Below, one piece after another: positions 46,340 through 58,771 of a stretch of DNA of 64,000 bases. The notes under the pieces are model-generated. The model saw only the letters and a program-made list of their open reading frames with translations. It ran no database searches and was not told where the DNA came from. Where the stretch lies: assembly GCA_030674185.1 (NCBI GenBank), contig CM060306.1:37070331-37134330 (forward strand). The letters run 5' to 3'. The position numbers were made by a program, and so were the translations under genes. Every line of letters begins with the position of its first letter. Within the stretch, counting starts at the first letter, position 1. This stretch comes from Monoplex corrugatus. Its lineage: Eukaryota; Mollusca; Gastropoda; Littorinimorpha; Ranellidae.

Positions 46340-48592
46340 GACTCGACGCAATCTCAAATCTATCGACCTCTCCACATTTTCATCTGATGCCTCCCGTCTC
46401 CTTTCTGAAAAGTCACATAATCTTGCCGATGAATTATATACTACTCTCCACCATCTTCTGGACACTCATGCTCCAGCCACAACCCGTCTTTTACCTGACC
46501 ACCCCCCTACCCCATGGCTCACTCATGAGATTGCCTGTGCAAAACGTGCCCGCCGCAGAACAGAGCGCCGCTGGCGCAAATCCAAACTCACTGTACATAG
46601 GCAACTTTTTCAAGCCTCTAAAACAAAAGTATCCACCCTCATTGCATCTGCAAAAACAAGCTATTTCCAAACCAAAATCCTGAATGCCTCTTCTTCAAAA
46701 GAACTCTTTACAACCATGAATCATCTCCTTGGCACACGAAAAGATTTACCTCTCCCAACAAAACACACAAATGAAGAACTCCCATCTGTATTCTCCAAGT
46801 ATTTCACTACCAAAATACAAACTCTTCGTGACAGGCTTGATAGGACACCCTGTCAACCATGCCCACCTGACTCTTCTTTCTCTGGCACACCTCTTACTAC
46901 TTTTACCCCAGTCTCACAAGAAGAAATTCTCAAAACAATCAGATCCATGTCGTTCAAAACCTGCGAACTGGATCCTCTTCCAGGTTCTCTCTACTCTGAC
47001 TGTCTCCCTACTCTCCTCCCATTCATCACTGACATCATCAACACTTCTCTTCAAACTGGAACTGTCCTAGATTCTTTCAAGTCTGCTATTGTTCACCCTC
47101 TCCTCAAGAAATACAATTTAGACCCAAATGAACTGAAAAATTACCGGCCTATCTCTAATCTCTCTTTCTTGTCAAAACTCCTTGACAAAGTTGTCCTCAA
47201 CCAGCTGAACTCTCACCTGCCAACGATCTCCTCAATCCTTTCCAGTCAGCCTACCGCCAGTGCCATAGCACTGAAACTGCCCTACTACAATTTCTCAACA
47301 ATCTCCTCCTTGCAACTGATACTGGCAAAGTCTCTCTCCTCACTCTCCTTGATCTGTCTGCAGCCTTTGATACCATTGATCATGTTATTCTCCTTTCTAG
47401 ACTTCATCATACTTTTGGCATCTCTGACATTGCTCTCTCCTGGTTCACTTCATATCTATCAAACAGAAAACAAACTGTTCTCATCAATGGCACTTACTCT
47501 CAACCTGCATACCTGACCTGTGGTGTTCCACAAGGATCTGTCCTTGGCCCTGTTCTTTTCACTCTTTACACCTCCCCCTGTCCACCATCATCAACCCCCA
47601 CTCTATAAAACACCACTTCTATGCTGATGACACCCAACTTCAAGACAGTGACTCACCTGACAATATACAGCGCCTCTTGACTCGCACCACTGAGTGTTAC
47701 TCGGACATTAAGAACTGGATGACATACAATAAACTTCAGCTTAACGATGACAAGACAGAAGCTATCCTCATTGGCACCCGTCAGAAACTTTCTCAGCTGC
47801 CTCCTCTTTCTCTCCCATTATGTAACACATCAGTCCCAATTTCTGATTCAGTTAAAAACCTTGGTGTCTGCATTGACTCTACCCTTTCCATGAACAACTT
47901 TGTTTCTCAAACTGCCAGATCTTGCTACTATCACTTCCATCGTATAAGCCTGATCAGGAAGTATGTCTCTGTCGAAACAACTGCAAAACTCGTTCTCTCC
48001 TTCATAATGTCTCGCATTGACTATTGCAATTCACTCCTGTCTGGTCTTCCTGCCTCCACCATTCACATCCTACAGCGCATTCAAAACAATGCTGCACGCC
48101 TTGTACTCAAAAAGAAAAAAGCTGACCACATATCTCCTCTCCTGGCACAACTTCACTGGCTCCCTGTATCAAAGCGCATACAGTACAAACTAGACACCAT
48201 GTGCTACAAAAGTCTCAATAACGCAGCCCCCAATTACCTGTCAAGCCTACTTGAGATCTATGTTCCCTCACTTACCCTCCGCTCTGCCTCTGATCCTCTG
48301 ACTTTTCGCTTTCCACGCACTAAGGTCAATACCTATGGTCCATGAGCCTTCTCTGTTTCTGGTCCACTCTCCTGGAACAAACTTCCTCTCTCAGTCCGTC
48401 AGCAATCTACTTTTGTCTCCTTCAAGTCCGCTCTCAAAACTCACCTTTTCTCCTCTGCATAAAATGCTGACCTCACTCAATCCCCTCTGCAGCCTGTCTC
48501 CACTCGGAGGGGAATCACATTGTAATATATAATTGTATATAATATACTCTCTATAATTTTCCATTGCTTTTATTCTCCCCATTTTAGCCGTG

Positions 48593-48656
<64 letters not shown>

Positions 48657-48775
48657 TGCGTGCGTGTGTGTGCGTGCGTGCGTGCGTGTGTGTCTGTTTC
48701 AGCGCTTAGATTTGATTTTATCAAGATTTTGCGCTATATAAATGTTGTAATTATTATTATTATTATTATTATGTT
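46340..48775 (+). pseudogene. L2/CR1-like non-LTR retrotransposon copy B (5'-truncated)
   Basis: The first frame, 46314-47516, carries the RT N-terminal part (PPTPWLTHEIACAKRARRRT, SQEEILKTIRSMSFKTCELD, LKNYRPISNLSFLSKLLDKV). A frameshift near 47225 breaks it before the fingers-palm region; in the other frames DLSAAFDTIDH (about 47360), CGVPQGSVLGPVLF (about 47520) and HFYADDTQL (about 47610) are readable. A second frame, 47677-48345, gives the C-terminal region and ends early at a TGA (48343), where copy A reads on. The 3' UTR contains (GT)n and ends GCGCTATATAAATGTTG plus (ATT)n at about 48775. No endonuclease domain is present. Confidence 0.9.
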
Positions 48776-48852
48776 GCGATCTTTGTATTTTTGACATACA
48801 TGTAAACGCGCACATAAACACACACACACATGCACAGACACACACACACACA

Positions 48853-48919
<67 letters not shown>

Positions 48920-48970
48920 ACACACAGAGTGAGAGAGAGAGAGAAATGATGATGATGATGATGATGATAA
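48596..48970. repeat. (GT)n, (ATT)n, (CA)n and (GATGAT)n microsatellites
   Basis: GT at 48596-48692 inside the L2 3' UTR, ATT at 48752-48771 as its tail, CA/CGCA at 48815-48926, GA at 48928-48943 and GAT at 48947-48970. Confidence 0.95.
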
Positions 48971-49940
48971 TGATATTACCGTTATCATCAGCATTGTTAT
49001 CATCATCACAATGTTTATAATGTGATCAGTCATCTGTTCATCAGTCATCTGGATACAATAGTCAGCAAAGCTGCTGTTTGTGTATGACCCATCACAATAG
49101 ATAACTAAAAGTGCTTTCAGGTCGTGGAGTCTTTAAGCATTTATGTTTATTTGTGATCACAGCAATCGCACGTATTTACATTAGTGTACAGTATGACAGT
49201 GTAACTTTTCAACTAACACTTTAAAATGTAGTCATATGTGTATGTGGGGTGCATTCCAAGGTCCAATACAAATTACGCAAATGAAATGGTCACAAAATTC
49301 CTCTTCCATTCATGGATTTTAGTGTTGACAGATATGATTATTATGTACAGTGTCCAATCAAGTGTAGAATGGGACAAGGTGGGAAGGGACAAAAAAAGAA
49401 AAGAATGAAGGGAAGAGGTGTATTTGTTTTAAAAATACTCCTTTAATCTCACTTGGTAGTAGAGAAATGATGACCTTGTTTATTTCGACGAAGAAACCCG
49501 TGAAAAAGCAAAGCGTGGTCATCAACTTGACAGTTACGTGCCTTTTAAGTCAACCACTTACACTAGACTTGACAGCTGGCAGGCATCAAGATAGTGAAAG
49601 CGCAATACACTGGTCATGACATGATGGTGTGCCATAAAACTAAAGAAAAAATTTTTGATACTCTTACTTTCATACGTTCTGCATGTCACGCATGTGTAAA
49701 CCTTTGGGTTGACCTATCAGTCCATATGTGTGTGTTTACAGTCAGAACGTTGACTTTTTCCACCTTTTGGTTTAATCTATAGGTCTCTGTATGTGTGGTT
49801 ACATTTCACTCATTAGTTCAAGTATCTCAAAATTTTCACACACTAGTCTGTATTACGTACAATTGAAAGAGGAGCTCGTTCTTGCTTTAAAGATTAAAAA
49901 TCATTTTCAGATAGAAAAAGTCTTGTCTACCTTTACATCA
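48971..49940. other. Sequence without recognised gene
   Basis: Only diffuse internal similarity was noted: GGGTTGACCTATCAGTCCAT near 49705, AATCTATAGGTCTCTGTATG near 49772 and GGATTAACCTATAGGTCCAT near 50995 share a core. No coding frame was supported. Confidence 0.4.
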
Positions 49941-49944
49941 CAAT

Positions 49945-50960
49945 TATAGTGATATTGATGATTCTGAACTATATGAATGGTCTCTTTTACGATATATGCA
50001 ATATCTTCTTTTGTGCTGATTCTAACTCACTGCTCATCATCATCATCAGGTGCCCTGCCGCATGGCGTTGGCGACCATGGACTTCCAACCATCTCTATCT
50101 CTCGTTGCCCCCAGCATCTCCCCCACCCTCCTCATCCCCAGCCACTCTGCAAGTCCGTCCAGCATTCTCTCCCTGGGTCTACCTGATGCTCTCTTTCCCT
50201 TCAGCTTTCCCATTGTGACCAGAAGCTCCAAATCCCCCTTCCTCATATACTTTGAAACAAGACAAAAATCAAGGGACATCACGTTTGAGATCAAACATTC
50301 TATCGTATTTTATCCAGTGGAATTGATAGAAATTTTTGCTGGTTTCTGTCATATTGTAGACTTCATTGTAATGAAGTTTCCGACAAATTGGCTAAAGATG
50401 ATGCATCAAATAATGCAGATACCATAACGTTCAATAACCAGGACCATCACTTCATGAAATTAGCTCTGTACTAGAAAGATCAGTTTATGCCAGTTTCTCA
50501 GCTACTCAAAGCCTGATCTTTTATTGCTTCAGATATCTAGCGTCCTTGGTTTACAAATTAAGGCTTAATTCTTGGTGACAAAATATACACAAAATACATT
50601 TTGTTCAAAAGTGATATCAATCTACCATCAGTTCTTAGAATGTCCTATTTCACTTACGATGTATACAAATAGCAATTTTGATTTTTCCTGTTCTGATATT
50701 AGCGACATCCCTTTAAAACAAAAATCACTGTTCCAGTGTCCAGCTAATTCTCAGAGAATTCTGTTTGGCAGATTGTTATGAACAGTTGTTGTTGACAGTT
50801 ATATTGTAATATTTGTTATTTGACATCATTATTTTAAACTTGTTCCCTTCAATTGTTCCCCTTCTTTCTTTCAAATTCATTTTCTTTGTAGTTTCTTTCC
50901 TAAAATCACAACTGTAAACACATTGAATAAAATACTCATTCCTTACATTTTGAAATGTCA
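49945..50960 (+). pseudogene. 3' fragment of an I-like retrotransposon (RNase H region)
   Basis: LNYMNGLFYDICNIFFCADS (49960-50025) and, beyond an inserted RTE fragment, TFEIKHSIVFYPVELIEIFA with VIDFI-MKFPTNWLKMMHQIM (50280-50420), match the RNase H domain of the intact-order element at 53580-59110 (LNYIISFSYDICNILLCVDS; CEIKHLIHCISFSGVGINF). The 3' UTR near 50770-50900 is also similar. It is heavily decayed. Confidence 0.7.
50036..50250 (-). pseudogene. RTE-like retrotransposon copy d (3' fragment, nested)
   Basis: The last about 65 codons of the RTE family (MRKGDLELLVTMGKLKGK ... IxANAMRQGT-type end) with the (TGATGA)n tail, on the - strand. It splits the I-like RNase H fragment. The left and right junctions share CTCAT, consistent with a short target duplication or microhomology. 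Confidence 0.85.
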
Positions 50961-51239
50961 TTCGCACGTTTCAAAATGTCAATCTTTACCCTTGGGATTA
51001 ACCTATAGGTCCATGCATGTGTGTTTTTAATTGAAAATACCGAGCTTTCCTTGAAAACATGAGCAGTTGTTTTTCTCATGTTGATGTGCTGGTTAGATCT
51101 TGATGTAGATGTCAGTTAACCTCAACCTAATGTCAATCAGTCCATGATTAGTTGCCAGGTTTTTTATGTTTGTTTCAAGCGTTCTCATGTGCTGACTGAA
51201 GTTGTGAATTGTTAACTTCGTTTGTCTCATATCTTTGCA

Positions 51240-51290
51240 AACAAATTTGTTTGTTTGTTTATTTGTTTGTTTGTTTGTTTGTTTTTGTTT
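51240..51290. repeat. (TTTG)n microsatellite
   Basis: About ten TTTG units with one TTTA interruption. Confidence 0.95.
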
Positions 51291-51424
51291 TATGACTCAG
51301 AGTTGTAAATTGGTGGTTTCATTTTCAATAATATGTCGAACAGAGTGGCCTTAGCATTATGGGTATTGATCTTAGCACTTGGCAGTCATTAGTGATATAC
51401 TGACTATATCGTTATATTATCATT

Positions 51425-51548
51425 GATATCATATTCATGATAATGTTTTGAATAAGAATTATGCTGAACAACGAATTTCGCATTGACAGTTATATAGCTT
51501 GGACCTTGAAGCTGAGTTCAAAATCTTTCAAGGTTCACATGCACACTG
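51425..51548 (+). repeat. Short repeat linked to a GT tract (partner at 62630-62749)
   Basis: AATAAGAATTATGCTGAACA, GCTTGGACCTTGAAGCTGAG and AATCTTTCAAGGTTCACATG run into (GT)n at both loci with very few differences. Confidence 0.85.
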
Positions 51549-51587
51549 TGTGTGTGTGTGTGTGTGTGTTGTGTGTGTGTGTGTGTG

Positions 51588-51629
<42 letters not shown>

Positions 51630-51774
51630 TGTGATGTCTGTTTTGCGTGTGTGTGTGTGTGTTTGTGTGTGTGTGTCTGTGTGTATGTGTGTGTGTGTGC
51701 GCGTGTGTGTGTTTCGTCTCTGTGTGTGTGTGTCTGTGTGTCTGTGTCTCTTTGTGTCTGTGTGTGTTGAGGTG

Positions 51775-51810
<36 letters not shown>

Positions 51811-51901
51811 GAGGGGTGTTGTTTGTTTATGTGCGTGTTTGTTTCTTTCTTTGTATGCTTGATTGCTTGTTTGCTTGCTTGCTTACTTGCTTGCTTGTTC
51901 G

Positions 51902-51940
<39 letters not shown>

Positions 51941-51990
51941 TTGTTTGTTTGTTTGTTCGTTTGTTTGTTTGTTTGTTTTTTTCTTTATTT
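51548..51990. repeat. (GT)n, (TTGC)n, (TTGA)n and (TTTG)n microsatellite array
   Basis: A long GT/TCTG compound tract to about 51840, then GCTT/TTGC units, about nine TTGA units (51903-51940) and TTTG units to about 51980. Confidence 0.95.
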
Positions 51991-52084
51991 GCTTGCTTGA
52001 AGGAATTTATGTTGGACTCGAGATTATTCCAACGATAGCAGTGGGGTTGCAATCATGCTTGTGTGAGTATTGGATATTTCATGT

Positions 52085-53495
52085 CTTCATATTGATAAAA
52101 TAACAGTCCTCCTGAATGAAATTTATGACACTGTAAAAATCCCCAAAGATATGTCAAAATAATTTTTCATAGCTGTTCCAAAAAAAACAGGGTCTATAGA
52201 ATGCAAACTCCATCGCATAATCATCTTGATGAGCCGTGTAACAAAAATCCTATTAAGAATAATTATGATTAGGACAAGGAATAGAATAAAAAGAGAAATA
52301 GCAAAAGAACAGTGTGGATTTGTGGAAAGGAAAGGAATTATTGATGCCATATACAACCTAAGAACTATCATAAAGAGGTCAGTCGAGTTGTATAAGGATT
52401 TATATTTCTGCTTTGTTCATTATACCAAGGCTTTCGATTAGGCAAAACACGAAGAATTGATCAACCAACTAGAAATACTTAAGCCTGAGGAAAAGATCTA
52501 CGAATAATCAGAAATATGTATTGGGAACAAACAGCTGCAATGAGAATAGTAAACGACATATATGCATAAGCTCCTTCCAAAATATCAAAAGAGGAGTTAG
52601 GCAAGGTTGTGTTCTGTCACCAGATCTGTTTTCATTTTACAGCGAAAACATCATGAGAAACCTAGTAGAATACCCTGGATTAAAGGCTGGAGGAAAATTG
52701 ATCAACAACATTCGTTACGGAGATGACGCCGTGCTGATTGAGAAAATGAAAGGGACCTACAAAAGCCAGTGAATATACTAGAAATAGAAAGCAAAGATAA
52801 AGGGTTGGAGCTAAATAGCAAGAAAACTGAAGCCATGGTAGTCAGTAAAAAACATGAAATCCCCTCATGCAAAATAACAGCAAATGGCACAACCTTGAAA
52901 CAGGTTAATTAGTGTAAATATCTGGGAAAGATCATCTCACCAGACGGCAGATGCACATCAGAAATAGCCAGCAGAATCAGCCAAGCCAAAACAGCATTCA
53001 ACAAGATGACAAGCATTCTCACCAACAAATGCCTATCAATTAACATCAGGAAGAGAGTTCTTGAATGTTATATAGAACTGATAATGTTATACAGTTGTGA
53101 GTCGTGGACAGTCAACAAGCAAAACCAGAACAAGATTGATTCAGCTGAGATGTGGTTTCTAAGAAGAATGTTGAGAGCTTCATGGACAGCAAAGAAAACA
53201 AACGAAACAGTCTTGATGGATGCAGATACAAAACGATCGTTCATAAAGAAGAATAGGAAAAGACAGGCAACATTTATAGGCCATTTTATGAGGAAAGAGG
53301 AATTAGAGCACTTCGTCACAACGGGAAAGCTGGAGGGAAAGACATCACCAGGTAGACCCAGAGAGAAAATATTGAACGGACTTGCAGGGTGGCTGAGGAT
53401 GGAAAGGATGGAAGATGTGCTTGTGGCAGCACAGGACAGATGGAGGGCAATGATCGCCAACGCCACGCAGCAGGGCACTTGATGATGATGACGAT
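52085..53495 (+). pseudogene. RTE-like retrotransposon copy e (5'-truncated)
   Basis: Begins in the segment ITVLLNEIYDT-KIPKDMSK and continues with EQCGFVERKGIIDAIYNLRT (about 52310), CFVHYTKAFD (about 52412), RGVRQGCVLSPDLFSFY (about 52590), RYGDDAVL (about 52720, with YADD changed to YGDD), EMWFLRRMLRASWTAKKTNE (about 53145) and RQATFIGHFMRKEELEHF (about 53265). It ends GGGCACTTGATGATGATGAC. Stops and frameshifts are present. Confidence 0.9.
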
Positions 53496-53660
53496 ATTGA
53501 TGTCAACCACATTTTGACATAAGTGTTCAACAGACTTTATCAGTACGTTAATTTTGAAGCTGCTTTGTATTTAAAACAATAGGTATGGAATGGAATGGAA
53601 TCTTTATTTAATGTCTGTTCACAATAGTGATTTTAGACACACATACACACATACACACAC

Positions 53661-53736
<76 letters not shown>

Positions 53737-53914
53737 GGGGAAAAAAGGGTGGGGGACGGGGATGGGAAGGGGTAGTGATAGGTTGAATGTAAGAAGGGGA
53801 ACAATAACAATTAAGAATTCAGAACATTAAGTTAACAGTGTCAATCAATAACATACAACAATTAATTAACTCTTCATAACAATCTGCCAACAGGGGATCT
53901 GAGAATCAGCTGGA

Positions 53915-56900
53915 CTACCGAAATAATATCATTATATTTTTGTTGTAAAGGATATCTCTAGAGTCAGTACATGAAAAATCGAGATTGTTATTTCTATATG
54001 TCGTAAGTAAAATAGGACATTCAAAGAGCAGATGGTGGACAGATAATTCTTTTGAACAAATACATACATTCTGTGTATATTTTGTTTTCCAAGAGTTAAG
54101 CCTTAGTTTGTATATCAAGGACGCTAGCTGTCTGGGGCAGTTAGGTATCAGGCTTTGGGTATTGGAAAAATGTGTATACAGTGAACATTCCAACACAGAA
54201 CCAAGTTCATGAACTGACAGTCGTATGTTATGGAAAGTTACGGTATTTGCATTATTGGATGCACCATCTTTTGCTAATTTGTCCGAAACTTCATTCCAAT
54301 AAAGTCCACAATGTGACGGAACCCAGCAAAAATTTATACCAACACCACTGAATGAAATACAATGTATCAAATGTTTGATTTCACATATAATGTCATTTCG
54401 TATTACATTTTCTGTTTGTTTCAAGCTACGTAACACTGATTTAGAATCAACACACAATAGTATATTGCAGATATCGTATGAGAAGCTAATAATATAGTTA
54501 AGAGCCATCAATATTGCGTTATATTTCTGATGTAAAAATAGAGAAGCCTTTACCTATGTAAAAAGATTTTTGTACCTTTAAGGCAGGAATGACGAATCCA
54601 GCTCCGCTATCAGCTGTATCTAAAACAGACCCATCTGTGAAAATTTTTAGGTGATTAAGATAATATGTGGTTAAATGAGATTTGACTTCTGATACTAGAA
54701 TATTTATTTCTTCTGTTTTATTGAGATTTAGTAGTCTATGTCAAAGTTAGCTTTTTCAAGTTCCCAGGAAGGTATGGATGGAATAAGAGGCATTACTGGA
54801 ATGTCATTTACATCAATATTGTTTTCGCTCAGGAGGACTTCTGCAAAATTTCGTATAGGTTGAAGAGAATGCACCTTTCGAGCTTTCTGAGGATAGTCAG
54901 TTTCCGAGGTGTATAGTAATTCATCCTTAACTGAGTTCTTTACGGCCAGAGCTCTAATAACATACTTTGTCACCGCTAATTCACGTTGATCTGTAAGCGG
55001 TAATATGTTACTTTCTTTATAAGACTTCATTGTGTTTGTATGAACGGGCACACCAAGAGCCAATTTAATAGCTTTGCTGTCTACACTCTGTAATTTTTTT
55101 AAGAGTGTATTCGAGGCAGTAAAATATACCTCTTGTCCATAGAGCAGTTTCGATCGAACCAAAGAAATCGCAAGGTGTAACATAGTTTGAGTGTCTTGGC
55201 TCCAGGATTGTCTGTTGACTATTTTTAAGAAGTTAAGTCTTTTGTTTGCTTTTGTAATTAAATATTCGATATGATGTCTCCAATCAACTTTCGTGTTATG
55301 TACACTCCTAGAAATTTAACGGTGGGCTTATAAGCAAGTGAATTATTGTCCAGCGATAACGTAGGGAGAGTTTTAGGGTTTTCACCATTGTTAAAAAGCA
55401 TAAGATAAGTCTTTTCACTCGATAAATCCAGACCGTTGTCTTTCATGTAATTACTCAGGTTATCAAGATCATATTGGTAGAGCTTTTGTACATGGGTGAT
55501 TGTTCTTTTGTTTGTATTTTTTCGAAGAGTGGTATTCATCCATATGGCAATATCATCTGCATACTGTACAACATTAGTGTTCTTCGACAAATGTTGTGGT
55601 AAATCATAAAGAAGTATACTGAACAGGATGGGGGCTATGATTGACCCCTGAGGGATCCCCATGTCTATGTCTTTAAATGAAGAGTATACAGTCCCTAATC
55701 TTATACACATTGATCTACAGGATAAAATGTCTTTAATGTAATAATACATTTTACCTGTTACACCAATGCTCTTCAATTTGTAAAGCAGTCTTGAATGCCA
55801 CACAGTGTCGTAAGCCTTCTTCACGTCAAAAAACGTAGCCAAAGTGCTTTTTCTACGAGAAAATTGTTTTTTGATTTGACTTGTAAGTTTCACTAAATGA
55901 TCTGTTGTACATCGCCCTTTCCTAAATCCTGCCTGTTGAGGTGGAATAATATCATTTCGTTCACAATAATGGAACAAACGCTTCTGAATAATCTTTTCCA
56001 TCAGTTCCCAACATGAGAAGTTAAAGCTATTGGTCTGTAACTGTCAATGAGTGACCTTGATTTGCCTTCCTTAATGATGGGAATTATCACGGACTTCTTC
56101 CAGAGTTTTGGAAGAGCTCCATTCAACCAACATTTTTGGAAAAATGAGTGTAATAAATCCTTCCACTTAAGAGGCAAATGAATTAGCATCTGATAAGAAA
56201 TACCATCTAAACCAACAGAAGATTTATTGGATGAAAAAGACGCCAAAGTTTCCATGAATTCGTCCAGTTGAATGGGAGAATTGATATAATGATTCTCCTT
56301 AGAAATTGGATCAACATAGATGTCATTTTTCTCCTGTTCTATTCTGTGTTGACCATTAGTTGACTTTAAAGTAACTGATCGACTATTGTCTGAAAAAAGA
56401 TTAAGAAAGGCGTTACCTTTTTCAAAGGAATTTGGAAATAAATTGTCTTTAAACTTAACTGGGTAGCTTGGCAGTGTATGACCATGTTTCATTTCTTTTA
56501 CTTTTTTCCACACTTTGTACATATCCTTTGATTCAGATACTTCATCATTGCAGAAACTGGTCCAATAGGACTTCTTTGCTAGTGCTATTACTCTATTACA
56601 TTGAATTTTAGCTTTCTTCATGTTCAAATGATGTGCAGGTGTTTTATTTTTCAGCCAGAGTTTAACAGTTTCTTTTTTAAAGGCAACAGCCTGTTCACAT
56701 TCTTTCGTCCACCACGAATTTCCACGGTATTTGCCTAGTGTCACCGACTTGCACACTGGAATAGAAGAGAAAGCTGCCTTTAAGACAACTTCGATGAAAT
56801 TAGAATAAAATACATCTATATTGTCATGTTTTATTAAATCTGTGTTGTGCGTCTGAAGGATATTACCAAACGTTATCCAATCGGCGTTCTTGTATTTGAA

Positions 56901-57491
56901 TTTCGGGATTCTGTCTTCAGTGTCAGTGCGTGTTCTGAAAGTTGTTTTCTCCAAAAGTTTAATTTCAATTGGAAGATGATCACTACCCAAACTATCATCT
57001 CCTACGAGCCAAGTACAATTTGTTGCAAGCTCTGGAGAGATGAGAGACAAATCCACTGTGGTTGCTCTATGAGTAGAGACATCAGGTATCCGTGTAACTG
57101 AACCATCGTTTAATAAGTAAAGATTTGAATCTACTATGTTTTCAATTAGACGATTGCTGGTAATTTTGAGACGTTCTTTCTCCCAGAAAGGAGAATGAGC
57201 GTTAAAATCACCCAGTACTATCCACCTTGAGCCTTTTGTGTCCAAATGCTTGATCCAGTCTGTGTTATCATCTTTTGGACCAGAAGGAAGGTACAATGAT
57301 AAAAGACTTACATTAACAGTTGTATTGACTCTGACAACTGCTCCTGTGTAATAGATGTCTTTTGTATCTGCTGGGATCGGGAAATCCACAAAGGACGAGT
57401 AGTCCAGATCACATCGGATGTATATGGCAACCTGTATCTTGTTATTTGCCTTACAACATTGAAATAGCGGAGGATAAAAATAATTTGGCAA
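53915..57491 (-). pseudogene. ORF2 of the I-like element: endonuclease, RT, RNase H
   Basis: 57491-56001 (496 codons) holds the endonuclease (WIVLGDFNAHSPFW, then SLGSDHLPIEI) and the first RT boxes (NKSSVGLDGISYQML, then IDSYRPIALTS). A frame change at 56001 leads to 56001-55258 with QQAGFRKGRCTTDHLVKL, FFDVKKAYDTVWHSRLL, GIPQGSIIAPILFSILL and the catalytic QYADDIAIW near 55560. Another break leads to 55183-54728, a post-RT linker. RNase H follows: TDGSVLDTADSGAGFV (about 54625), a stretch with EIYAILMALNYI (about 54500), then WVPSHCGLYWNEVSDKLAKD (about 54290) in the 54511-53915 frame. The two to three breaks make it a pseudogene. Catalytic residues remain recognisable in all three domains. 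Confidence 0.85.
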
Positions 57492-57937
57492 TTTTGGAAG
57501 CTTATGTTTGACAACATTAAGAGATTGCAGTGCTAAAACGCAATGATTATTTTATGATAAATACTGTTGGAGCAACACTAGGTTTGAATGGATTGATCTG
57601 CAGTTCCATTGGAGTATACTGAAATCTGATGTCATGTTGTTTATATCAATAAATCACCGCTGAACGATGTGTGAATTTGGAAAATAGGGAACTTAACAAA
57701 CAAGTGAACAAGATGAATAGAAGAGTACACTGTAAAATCTATCCAATTGAGTACTTAAGCTGCAATGTAGTACAGAATATATTAATTAGCTAATATCGAA
57801 AGAAATTATACACAACTTATATCTGATAATAAATGATTCTTTGAAGACAAGAGTTATGTGGTGTCTCAGAGAAAGACAACATTCAATGTTGGAACTGGGT
57901 TGTGTTAATGTCTTCCATAATGACCAGGTGCATTTGT

Positions 57938-58771
57938 CTATCTCCTGCCATGATGATTAAGATAACGCCCTTGGTGTCCAAAATTCCATGGGTACCACAT
58001 ACGAAACATGTGTTGGAATGAATGAGAGTCTTGAAAATGGTCGTGATATATCTGTTCAGTGCAAGGATATGGTCTATTTAATATGGTTGTGTTCTGTAGA
58101 GGACGTCTTTGTGAATAAAAGTTTCTCTGGTAGTTGTTACGATATGCGAATTGTTGGTGGCGTGGTGGTTGCCCTTTCTTGCGGTGTGTGTTCCTTTTGG
58201 TTGTAGATTTCTGCCAAAAAAGGGACTCGAGGTGACGTCCAAGATTTCCCGCAAGAAAGGTAGTGCCTCTCTGTGATGGGTGGATATCATCTCTCATCAT
58301 TTTGCTGTTACCGGCATTCAGATTTTCGTGAGCCAGGAACGTGACGTTGTCGTGGTCATGTAGTTGAGAGAAAACGTTTGCATTGAAAAGTTCTCTTTTC
58401 ACTTTCAAAACTGAAGATTTAAGAGGTGCCACTCTGCTTATCACTACCTTTGTATGTGGAAGTTTTTCAGTGATATCTTTGGTGCAACTCACAATATGAT
58501 CACTGCACAAACTGACGTCTTTCGTTTTTAAGTCATTGACATCAAGATGGAGCACAACTGCATCAATATTGTCATCTGCACTAAGGTCTGCCACAGCTCT
58601 ACTACAGTCTTCAATAGAGAGGGTCTTTTGACAATTAGCAACAAAACCATATGACCGGCCTAGTCTTGTGCCGTCTATGTCATCAAAAACAGAGTCATGT
58701 AGAATTAACACATGTGGAAGTTGTGATGATCTGATGGCGGTTTCGTTGACATCGTGGGTGTTTCTATCCAC
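57938..58771 (-). CDS. ORF1 of the I-like element with an SGNH-type esterase domain
   Basis: The 277-codon frame contains an N-terminal ILHDSVFDDIDGTRLG (the position of the GDS serine motif, here HDS), a middle AVVLHLDVNDLKTKD (position of the glycine/asparagine block) and a late DIHPSQRGTTFLAGNLG (the DxxH pair of block V). This order is typical of SGNH/GDSL hydrolases, which occur as ORF1 products in several non-LTR retrotransposon clades. The C-terminus is rich in R, Q, H, N and Y and could bind RNA. Upstream frames to about 59110 appear to be N-terminal ORF1 pieces separated by frameshifts. It is unlikely to be a host gene, given its position and shared strand immediately 5' of ORF2. Confidence 0.6.
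   Translation of the reverse strand: MDRNTHDVNETAIRSSQLPHVLILHDSVFDDIDGTRLGRSYGFVANCQKTLSIEDCSRAVADLSADDNIDAVVLHLDVNDLKTKDVSLCSDHIVSCTKDITEKLPHTKVVISRVAPLKSSVLKVKRELFNANVFSQLHDHDNVTFLAHENLNAGNSKMMRDDIHPSQRGTTFLAGNLGRHLESLFWQKSTTKRNTHRKKGQPPRHQQFAYRNNYQRNFYSQRRPLQNTTILNRPYPCTEQIYHDHFQDSHSFQHMFRMWYPWNFGHQGRYLNHHGRR

Noticed and set aside
57938..58771. SGNH-like frame as a free-standing host esterase
   Set aside because: It lies just 5' of an RT frame on the same strand in the ORF1 position and has a basic, glutamine/arginine-rich tail.
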